From: Sipunculus nudus | Lineage: Eukaryota; Annelida; Sipuncula; Golfingiida; Sipunculidae | Length of the DNA: 64,000 nucleotides | Reading direction: 5' to 3' | Assembly (NCBI GenBank): GCA_026874595.1 | Contig: CM049314.1 | Span: 71,936,300-72,000,299 of the forward strand | In this document: positions 42,001-54,000 of the stretch, one piece after another | Layout: the number at the start of each line of letters is the position of its first letter | Position numbering within the stretch: position 1 is the stretch's first letter | Position numbers and translations under genes: made by a program | The notes under the pieces: generated by a model | Database searches by the model: none | Told to the model about the DNA's origin: nothing | What the model saw: the letters and a program-made list of their open reading frames with translations, nothing else

Positions 42001-45000
42001 TCCGAGTGAAAAATATAGATGTGCCAGCTTGAAATGGTGCTGGTGTGTGTATATAAATAGATATATTAAACTGGTCTTTTTAATCTTTTACAAAAACTAA
42101 CCACAGATCTTTGTATCAGAATATTAAACAAAGAAAATTAAGCATATCATCAATATACATGTATTGGGTATGGCTTTAAGTGAATTGCAATACATATTGT
42201 ACCTGAATAGGCTAACCAGTACTGAATACTACTGTATACACCACCTAATTTTTAAGGTAATTAGATTTTTGTTTGTATATATAGTCTTTGTTAGGGATGA
42301 TAGATAAATTAAATAATTTGTTTGTGGTAAAACCAGAGAATTACAAAGATATGATCAACTTTATCTACTTTATTATTACACTACATAAACAAACTATCCT
42401 CAGTTATACAACATTTTTTTCTGTGTTTGCAGAAGGGGTGTCTTGCCCCACTCCATATTGCCGCTGCCCTGCCAGGAAAGGAGGGTGTGGAGATAACTGA
42501 GCTCCTCCTTATCTCCCTCGCGGATCCCGATGTCAGAGCGGCCAAGGATGACTCATTTCTAAATAGACTGCTCGTACGTATGATCCACAAAAACTGGTTT
42601 TATGTGTGCTGTTTATCCTCTTCATATTTGTATATATACAGTATAATGTCATTTATTTGCCCCCCCCCTCCCCTTTCATTTGCCAGGTTTACCCACTGCT
42701 AAGTAACATTATTAAAAATCCTAACATTCAGTCTACCACATCTTTAACATGGTCGTGTGTTTACATTCCCACCATCTTACCATTTCCAAGCTGCCATGCT
42801 AAAAACAAAAGAGAATGCATTATTTTCACGTCTCCAGTTTGAAATTACACCAGACCTGCATTGTTTGATCTTGATTAAACTTCCCCTTAATGGATGCCAT
42901 CATTTTTCTGACTCGCCTTCACCTGTCACTTATACTTCTTAGACATATAAACGGGGTTATACTGTAATTGTTGTGTCATGCCCTTTGTGTCTTGTAGGCC
43001 CATAAGCCTTTTGTTTATAAATCTATATATCTGTATTATAAACCTATAATAACAGTAATCATATAATACAAGTATTATAACATATTTCTAAAAATTTGCA
43101 AAATTTAGAATAATAATGCATTATTTAATGATTACCCTAAATCCTTCATGCTGATTCTGTCTATACAATATCACTAGAAGGTTTATAAAGAAAACCATAG
43201 ATACAAAAAGGCATGTTTCTTTCAAATGTGCAGTGAACACACAATAGTCATTATATGGAGAATAGGGCCAGGATCAACAGTAAATTATCAGTAGAATATT
43301 TGTGTCATCTGAGTGGAAAATGTTACAATTTATAATTAACATGAATTCCAAATGGGTGTTGATATAGATTGATCTAAATAATGAATCAGAGGGTGATGGG
43401 GGGTGACATGCCTCGATTACTCCTGGCCGAGCAGAAATTCCAGTTTTACAGATTAGTGCAGGGGGATGGTAACTGAGGCCAGAGGCAGTGACAGCACCAG
43501 ACTGGGTTATAAAACAACATAGCAGTAACGCAGTACTTGGCTTTTTTAAAGCTTACCAAAAGCCAAATCATGTGTAATCTGGATCAATATTTCTTGTCTT
43601 TCTGGACAAAACTCTGCAATTTCTCTCTCATCTCCCAACTCTTGCATTCTATGGACACTGGCTAATTTGTTGCACATGTTTTCTTTGCACAGTTCATATC
43701 ACATATTTTACAATATTTATTCTTGTCAGAGCCATCAATAATCATATCAGTTTCTTTGTATTGAACAATATTTGTATATCATGCTAGTCCTAATATGTAT
43801 ACACCTTTGTATTGTGTGTGCACAATCATCACATGTTTGTTTTCTTCAGCCTTGTTTGCACTGTTGTTGCGTACTGTGTTTGCACTGTTGTGTCATACAT
43901 GCACTGTTTTATGATTTTCAGGAAGAGCCTGATGAAAACCTTGCTAAGAGGGTATGCTTAATGACAAAAGCTTAACTGTTAGTTGTTTAGTTGTTTTATT
44001 TGAGTTTGAAAAAATAGCTTACTTTTGTTTAAGGTTTTGTTTCACTTGCTTGCACTTTGAAGCTGTTTAAAGTGATATATACTATTGTAGATTTTGGATT
44101 TCAGCGTATTTTGATGAACATTTCTTTGTCGGTTCTTCTTATTTTGCCTTGAATGGAGCTTTTTGTTAATATTTGCATTAACAGTTGCATTTTAATCAGT
44201 ATTTTGTTATTAGCAAAAAGTTTCCTTATTGTATCCCCAGACAAAGTCAGGTGATACTATGTTTTCATACCGGTCCCTCCGCAGCCGCATATAAATCTTG
44301 TTGGAGCGATAACTCAAAAATTATTTCACGGATCTTTACCAAACTTGGTATATGTATAGATATGGGTAAGAGGACGATGCCTATTTAAAATGAGGTCATG
44401 ACCTTGACTAGTAGAGTGTTCTTGACCTTGAATAGGTCCAATTTTGGGGAAAATCACACAAATTCTTAAATGTCTCAAGAAAACTTGCATGGATTGATCC
44501 CAAAATCAAGTTGATGAAGATCATGGATAGGGTTGTCATGTTCCAGAAACTGGTGGCGCCACCAATTATTCTTTACTTGTTTTCATGCCGTTTAATACCC
44601 CCAAAATTGCTACTTGACAGTACTGTGAGCATTATAAGTCAAAAACTAATGGACAGATTTCTTTAAATATTATGCATGTACATAGATATGGGTTATGGGA
44701 GGATGTTTATTTAAATTGGGGTCATGACCTTTCCTATGAGAGTGGCCTTGACCTTGAATATTGCCATATATGGTGAAAATCTCACAAAATCATTAATATC
44801 TCAGTAAGGGATGCATTGATTGGTCCAAAAATCAACTTGACCAAAGATCTTGGATAGTAATGTCATGTACCGGAAACAGGTGGCGCCACCTGTTATTCTT
44901 TTACTTGTTTTCGTGCCGTTTAATACCCCCATCATTGCCACTTAACAGTTCTGTGAGCATTATAAGTCAAAAACTATTGGACAGATTTCTTTCATATTAT

Positions 45001-48000
45001 GCATATACATAGACATGGGTTATGGGATGATGTATATATATATTTGGGTCATGACCTTCCCTATTAGAGTATTCAAATATTGCCTTATATGGTGAAAATC
45101 ACCCAAAATCATTAATATCTCAATAAGGGATGCATTGATTGATCCAAAAATCAACTTGACCGAAGATCTTGGATAGTGTTGTCATGTACCAGAAACTGGT
45201 AGCGCCACCTGTTATTCTTTTACTTTACATAGACATGGATTAGGGGATGATGTATATTGAAATTGGGGTCATGACCTTTTCTATGAGAGTGACCTTTTCT
45301 ATGAGTGTGGTCTGATATTAATTGTTGCTGAAGATGGGGGACCTATTCTTAAAGGGAGGGGGGGGGGGATTAATTGTCTGGGGATACTATGGCACCTGCG
45401 GTGCCAAGATATATCTAGTTTTATTTTTCTTTTCAACTCTTTTTTTTTGGCCATTTGGTACATTGATTATAGTTATATGTGTTCATTCAAAAGCTTAAAA
45501 ACGAGCACTGTCAAACTATGCATTAATTCTTAAAATAATTACTAAATTAATGATGAATTGATTAAAAAAAATTCATGAAAGATCAGAATTATTTACATAT
45601 GATATGTATGTATTGTCAGCTTCATCCTCAGTCAGTTAACATAACGCCAACAGTATTATTTGTAACTAGCTTTATAGGCTGAGAAATTATGATAAACACC
45701 ACTAGTTTATTGGTACAGTCTACTGAATATATAAATATGATACTTCGTGAGTGCTTATTATTAAAATACAGACCAGTTTGTTTTGTTTGCTGTGCTTTTG
45801 GAAACTGGATCTGTGATTTTGCTATTTAATTGCTGTTAGATTAAATAACATTACTGATATAACATTTTGTATATTATGTCATATAGCACACAATATTAAT
45901 AATCCCACAAACTTCTGTTTGAATGAAAATAAAAAAAAGTTAAATCCTGCAAAGTTTTCTGATTCCTAAATAATTTGAATATTTGAATATTTCCATATAA
46001 AAGGTACGGTGGGTGTAAAAACAACCAGTGTAATTTTGGAGCCAGTTGGACATAGGTATAACTCTAGGAGTAACATACTTGTATTATAGCAGCTTCATTT
46101 AATGTTGTCCACCACCAGACTGTCATTTATAATGAGTTGTCATTGATAATGGTATTCCCTCTGCCTGAGAAATTTGTATCACCAAGAAAACATAATGGGT
46201 ATGCTAAATATATCCAGGGTAGCAACAACACAATCACTCTTGTTTTCATTAGTATTTCCCTTGTATATTCTTCGGAATAAATCATGAAATTTTATGAAAC
46301 TTCATAAAAGTTTTGTTCTGCTGTTTTACAGGAGGAAGAGTGGAGGAAAGACACCATAGATGGCGCCAGCGAGGCACTCCTGGGTGGTCGTACGCCGTTA
46401 CAGATAGCATGTGCAAGGGATGATAACTATCAGGTCCATGTCATTAGAATTACATTTTCACTATAATTGTTTTTTTTAGCTCAGCTGACTGAAAGTCATC
46501 TGAGCTATAGCGATCACCCTTTGTCCATCGTCTGTCCAGCCGTCCGGGTGTCCAGGCATCTGGCCGTCTGTTAACAGGGCACAAATTGTAACCGCTAGAC
46601 CTGGAATCTTCAAACTTGAAATCCTGGGAGGTCCATGAAAAATCTCCTTAGAAACCTGGAATTAGGCCTCTGTTACCCATATCCTTCGAGCTATGGGGCT
46701 CCGAAGTAATGCAAAATTTGATACAAAAGCTCAAGTATTTGAATAACTACTGCATTGATCACCATGGTTCTTTGCATGAATATTGATCATGGGATGTTCC
46801 ATCACTTCCTGCAGACTGGTAGCGCCACCTATATTTTTTCCAATTTTTACGAATTTTTTTTCTCTTTTTTTCAGACCTGCAATGAAACTGTCATCTGTTT
46901 TAACAAGGCACAAATCGTAACCACTGGACTTGGAATATTCAAACTTAATATCCAGGGAGGTCCATGAAAAATCTCCTTGAAAACCTGAAATTAGGTCTCG
47001 GTTACTCATATCCTTCAAGCTATAGGGCTCCAAAGTACCCCCCAGAATAATGCAAAATTTGATACAAAATCTCAAGTATCTGAATAACTACTGCATTGAT
47101 CACCATGGTTCTTTGCATGAATATTGATCATGGGATGTTCCATCACTTCCTGCAGACTGGTAGTGCCACCTATATTTTTTCCAATTTTTACGAATTTTTT
47201 TTCTCTTTTTTTCAGACCTGCAATGAAACTGTCATCTGTTTTAACAAGGCACAAATCGTAACCACTGGACTTGGAATATTCAAACTTAATATCCAGGGAG
47301 GTCCATGAAAAATCTCCTTGAAAACCTGAAATTAGGTCTCGGTTACTCATATCCTTCAAGCTATAGGGCTCCAAAGTACCCCCCAGACTAATGCAAAATT
47401 TGATACAAAATCTCAAGTATCTGAATAACTACTGCATTGATCACCATGGTTCTTTGCATGAATATTGATCATGGGATGTTCCATCACTTCCTGCAGACTG
47501 GTAGCGCCACCTATATTTTTTTCCAATTTTTACGAATTTTTTTTCTCTTTTTTTCAGACCTGCAATGAAACTGTCATCTGATTTAACAAGGCACAAATCG
47601 TAACCACTGGACTTGGAATATTCAAACTTAATATCCAGGGAGGTCCATGAAAAATCTCCTTGAAAACTTGAAATTAGGTCTTTGTTACCCATATCCTTCG
47701 AGCTATGGGGCTCCAAAGTACCCCCCAGAATAATGCAAAATTTGATACTAAAGCTCAAGTATCTGAATAACTACTGCATTGATCACCATGATTCTATGCA
47801 TGAATATTGATCATGGGATGTTCCATCACTTCCTGCAGACTGGTGGCACCACCTATATGTTTTCAAATTTGTACAAATTTTTTTTTCAGACCTGCAATGA
47901 AACTGTCATCTGTTAACAGGGCACAAATTGTAACCACTGGACCTGGAATCTTCAAACTTAATATCCAGGGAGGTCCATGAAAAATCTCCTTGAAAACCTA

Positions 48001-51000
48001 AAATTAGGTCTCTGTTACCCATATCCTTCAAGCTATAGGGCTCCAAAGTACCCCCCAGAATAATGCAAAATTTGATACAAAATCTCAAGTATCTGAATAA
48101 CTACTGCTTTGATCAATATGGTTCTTTGCATGAATATTGATCATTGGATTTTCCAATACTTCCTGCAGACTGGATGCGCCACCTATATTTTTTCCAATTT
48201 TTACGATTTTTTTTCTCTTTTTTTTTCAGACCTGCAATGAAACTGTCATCTGTTAACAGGGCACAAATCGTAACCACTGGACCTGGAATCTTCAAAATTA
48301 ATATCCAGGGAGGTCCATGAAAAATCTCCTTGAAAACCTGAAATTAGGTCTCTGTTACCCATATCCTTCGAGCTAAGGGACTCCAAATACCCCCCAGAAA
48401 TGCAAAATTTGATACAAAAGCTCAAGTATCTGAATAACCACTGCATGAATCACCATGATTCTTTGCATGAATATTGATCATGGAGTGTTCCATCAGTTCC
48501 TGCAAACTGGTGGCACCACCTGTATTTTATTCCCAATTTTACGAATTTTTATGCCCCCGCCACAAAGTGGCCGGGGCATATAGTTTTACCCATGTCCGTC
48601 CTTCTGTCCTGCCGTCATTCCGAAATCAAAGTTGTACAGACTTTTTTTCGCAATGCCTGCAGATATTGGCCTGATTTTTGGTGTGTGGGCAGATAATGAC
48701 CAGTTACAGATCAAGTTTGTGTTTCGTCCCGGTTGACCTACTTTTGACTGTTTTACGGCTGCTAAACTTTGAAAATTTCATGAAAAATAGAAATTTTCAT
48801 GTCAAATACACATGTACAGTCTTTTTTTCGCAATGCCTGCAGATATTGGCCTGATTTTTGGTCATGTTGACAGATAATGACCAGTTACAGATCGAGTTCA
48901 CGTTCATTCCCAGTTGACCTACTTTTGACCATTTTACGGCTCCTGAACATAGAAAATTTCATGAAAAAAATATAAATTTTCATGACCAATACACATGTAC
49001 GGACTTTTTTTCGCAATGCTTGGGGATATTGGCCTGATTTTTGGTGTGATGGCAGACAATGACCAGTTACAGATCGAGTTCGCATTTTGTCTCAGTTGAC
49101 CTGACTGTTTGACGAAGCCCTAACATAGAAAATTTCATGAAAAATATAAATTTCATGGAAAGTGCTAATGTACAGACTTTTTTTCGAAATGCCTGCAGAT
49201 ACAGCCCTGATTTTTGGTGTGTTGGCAGATAATGACTAGTTACAGATCGAGTTTGCGTTTTGTCTCAGTTGACCTACTTTTGACCGTTTGACGGTGCCCT
49301 AACAAAGGAAATTTCATGAAAAATATTAATTTTCATGGAAAGTGCACATGTACGGACATTTTTTTGCAATGCCTGCAGATATGGGCCTGATTTTTGGTGT
49401 TTTGGCAGATAATAACCAGTTACAGATCGAGTTCACGTTTTGTCCCAGTTGACCTACTTTTGACCTTTTGACAGCTCCTGAACATAGAAAATTTCATGAA
49501 AAATGCACATGTACAGACTTTTTTTCGCAATGCCTGCAGATACCGGCCTGATTTTTGGTGTGTGGCCAGAAAATGACCAGTTACAGATCGAGTTCGAGTT
49601 TTGCCCCAGTTGACCTACTTTTGACCATTTGACGGTGCCCTAACATAGAAAATTTCATGAAAAATATAAACTTTCATGACAAGTGCAGATGTACAGACTT
49701 TTTTTTGCAATGCCTGCAGATACAGGCCTGGTTTTTTGGTGTGTGGGCAGGTTGATTCCTGTTTTGTCCCAGTTGACCTACTTTTGACCATACGACACCT
49801 CCTGACTTAGAAAATTTAACAAATATTTCTCATTTGCTCCAGGTGGGGGCATTCATGTTGTTCCGACACATCTAGTTTTCTTTATTTTTGAAACCTTTAA
49901 AGAAACTGTCATCTGTTAACAGGGCACAAATCGTAACTGCTGGACCTGGATTAATATCCAGGGACATCCATGAAAAATCTCCTTGAAAACTTGAAATTAG
50001 GTCTCTGGTACCCATATCCTTTGAACTATGGGGCTCCGAACTACCCCCCAGAATAATGCAAAATTTGATACTGAAGCTCCAGTATCTGAATAACTAATGC
50101 ATTGATCACCATAATTCTTTGAAGGCATATTGTTCACAGAGTGTTTCATCAGTCCCTGCAGACTGGTGGCGCCACCTATATTTTTGTTTAATTTGTACGC
50201 ATTTTTCTTCTCTTTTTGAGACTTTCAAATAAAGCCTCATCTTGTAACAGGGCACAAATCGTAACCACTTGACCTAGAATCTTCATACTTGACATCTAAG
50301 GAGGTCCATTAAAAGTCCTCATGGAAGTCTGAAATTAGGTCTCTGTTACCCATATCCTCTGTGCTATGGGGCTCCTAAGTACCCCTGAAATAATTAAAAA
50401 TGTGATACAAAATCTGCGTTCGATTCTGGAGAACTCCTCTGAGACCCTTGGACCTTTGGATCTTTCTGTAACCCGGCATAGTTGTTCCCTCACCTATGTA
50501 GTTGTGCATAACAAAGACAGGTGGCACCACCATATCTATCCATCTTGGAAAGTTTTCTCGTAAACCAGACAGGTAGCGCCACCTACCTTCCCGTTTTTGT
50601 AGAATAAATTAATGCCCTTTTCTAAGGAGTGATTTGCTGTATTGGCCTGAAATTGTGCATAACCATAGATCATGGACTCCTCCATTTTGTACTCAAGACT
50701 GGTGGTGCCATCTGCAATCATTTTCCGATGGTGTCCATCTGTATGTGTGCTTTGGGTGGAAATTGCTCATATCTCCGAAGTGGTTCAAGGTATTGGTCTG
50801 AAATTTGGCATGCCCATCCTTGGAAAATTAATCCTAAATGAGTTAGGTGGCGCTACTTACCTTCCCATTCTGTAGAATAAAATACTGCTTTTTTATCATG
50901 AGTGATTTGGCGTATTGGCCTGAAATGGTGCATACCCATAGATCTTTGACTCCTCCATCTTGTACTAAAAACTGGTGGTGCCATCTGCAATCATTTTCTG

Positions 51001-54000
51001 GTGGTGTCTATCCGTACATGTGCTTTAGGTGAAAATTGCTCATATCTCCAAAGTGGTTCAAGGTATTGGTCTGCAGTGTTTCATTTACAATTTTGCTTGA
51101 CCGAGTCCCAGGACTCGCAACAGACAATATAATTGGGTCCTCTTGGTGAGATGATGAGTCCCAACAAATTTGATGGCTCGTGAGTCCCAATAAATTTGTT
51201 AATTTTGAGTTGATGTTTTTGTTCATATGTACATACACTTTTTAGTGAGTCAGTAACAAAAAAGAAAGTTTTAAATAATCTTTTTTCATACACTTTTCAA
51301 CATGTCCCATCCCACGTTTAAATTTAAAAAGTTTAAGCACAGGCCAAGAACTTTTATGCTATTTAACGGTAGTACACGGATGTAAATGAAACGATGATTG
51401 GTCAGAAACTGATTTCCCTGACCAGCAGGCTGAAGAACAGAATAAAATCAGGTTAAACCGCTTATCCAGGTTATATTGCGATGTATACTGCTTTCGTAAT
51501 CTGCATCTGTTATAATCTCTTGCTTCAAGGCATTTTAATTCTATATTCCTCACTTAACCATACGACGTTAAAAATGACAAACAATGAGAGGGTTACCTTT
51601 TATTTACCTTTTTATGCCCCCGCCACAAAGTGGCCGGGGCATATAGTTTTACCCATGTCCGTCATTCCGTCATTCCGTCATTCCGAAATTAAACAGTTGT
51701 ACGGACTTTTTTTCGCAATGCCTGCAGATATTGGCCTGATTTTTGGTGTGTGGGCAGATATAGACCAGTTACAGATCGAGTTCGCGTTTCGTCCCGGTTG
51801 ACCTACTTTTGACCGTTTTACGGCTCCTAAACTTAGAAAATTTCATGAAAAATAGAAATATTCATGACAGATACACATGTACGGACTTTTTTTCGCAATG
51901 CCTGCAGATATTGGCCTGATTTTTGGTGTGTGAGCAGATATAGACCAGTTACAGATCGAGTTCGCGTTTCGTCCTGGTTGACCTACTTTTAATCGTTTTA
52001 CGGCTCCTAAACTTAGAAAATTTCATGAAAAATAGAAATATTCATGACAGATACACATGTATGGACTTTTTTTCGCAATGCCTGCAGATATTGGCCTGAT
52101 TTTTGGTGTGTGAGCAGATATAGACCAGTTACAGATCGAGTTCGCGTTTCGTCCTGGTTGACCTACTTTTGACTGTTTTACGGCTCCTAAACTTAGAAAA
52201 TTTCATGAAAAATAGAAATATTCATGACAGATACACATGTACGGACTTTTTTTCGCAATGCCTGCAGATATTGGCCTGATTTTTGGTGTGTGAGCAGATA
52301 TAAACCAGTTACAGATCGAGTTCGCGTTTCCTCCTGGTTGACCTACTTTTGACCGTTTTACGGCTCCTAAACTTAGAAAATTTCATGAAAGTAGAAATAT
52401 TCATGACAGATACACATGTACGGACTTTTTTTCGCAATGCCTGCAGATATTGGCCTGATTTTTGGTGTGTGAGCAGATATAGACCAGTTACAGATCGAGT
52501 TCGCATTTCGTCCTGGTTGACCTACTTTTGACCGTTTTACGGCTCCTGAACATAGAAAATTTCATGCAAAATATGAAATTTCATGACAAATACACATGTA
52601 TGGTTTTTTTTCTCAGTGCCTGCAGATATTGGCCTGATTTTTGGTGTGTTGGCAGATAATGACCAGTTACAGATGGAGTTCGCATTTTGCCCCAGTTGAC
52701 CTATTTTTGACCGTTTGGCGGTGCTCTCACATAGAAAATTTATAAAAAAGTGCACATGTATGGACTTTTTTTCGCAGTGCCTGCAGATATGGGCCTGATT
52801 TTTGGTGTGTAGGCAGATAATGACCAGTTACAGATCGAGTTCCTGTTTTGTCTCAGTTGACCTACTTTTGACCATTTGACTGCTCCTGAACATAGAAAGT
52901 TTCATGAAAAATATAAATTTTCATAACAAATGCATATGTACTGACTTTTTTTCCTCAATGCCTGCAGATACCACCCTGATTTTTTTTGTGTGGGCAGATA
53001 ATGACAGTTACAGATCGAGTTTGCGTTTCATCCTGGTTGACCTACTTTTGATTGTTTTACGGATCCTAAACATAGAAAATTTCATGAAAGACAGAAATTT
53101 TTATGGAAAATGCACATGTATGGACTTTTTTTCACAATGCCTGCATATACTGGCATGATTTTTGGAGTGTTGCTTGATAATGACCCGTTACAGATCGAGT
53201 TTGCATTTTGCCCTTGTTGACCTACTTTTGACCATATGACACCTCCTGAACTTAAAAAAATTTTCCAAATTTTACAAATGTTTCTAATTTGCCCAAGGCG
53301 GGGGCATTCGTGTCGTTCCGACACATCTAGTTTTTTTTTTGAATTTGTCAGATCTTAAAACTCTCATCCTTTTGTGATGGACACGAAATTGCGCTGGTGA
53401 ATTTAAAAACATGAAAAAGTAACATGAAAATAACGAAAAGACAAGTGGGAAAAAAATTTTATTCACTAATCAGTAGGTCAACGAAATTTACCAAGGGTTT
53501 CCCTATGGCGGTTGTTGCATTATTTCAACCTTAATATTGGTGTTCATTTGCAGAACACTTTCAACGATAATAACTTAATACCGGTAATTTACAAATGCCT
53601 CATATCATTCCTTGGTGACTTTCCATCGAAAATATCTTCAACCTGACAGAGTTATCACCGTGTTCGCTTGGGCTAGCCTGTCACATGCCCATTTTCCAGT
53701 TCCCGCCAAAACAGGGTTGATCCGGCCGGCCAAACAAGAATCTCAGTGGGTACCCTCTGACATTTATTTTATTGACTTTTGCAACTCTTGCGTAATAAAA
53801 GCACCATTAACATGGGGTTTATCATGCATTTCCGTGGTATACCGCAAGTTTTTTTATTTTGCGATCCAAATGATTACTGCCTGCATAATTCTCGTCCGCC
53901 TGGATAAATCCTTTTGTGTGGATATTAAGGCCTACTGCAAACACCAAAGGTGTCCCTTGAGAGATTAAAGGCCACTGATTAACTGGGCAGACATAAGAGG

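Larger units (their letters stand above)
40596..43921. other. Introns 5, 6 and 7
   Basis: Excluding exons 6 and 7, no repeat family or hidden exon is supported. A 13-base word CTGTCAGAGGAGG from the end of exon 6 recurs at 41907-41919 in intron 6. Confidence 0.4.

Noticed and set aside
46731-48446. Family of near-identical 60-114 codon minus-strand proteins
   Set aside because: They recur with the 341-bp unit of family A, have no start context or conserved domain, and stop at the same unit position.
53612-53968. 118-codon ORF inside the hAT-like element
   Set aside because: No transposase motif or splice support was seen; left as non-coding.
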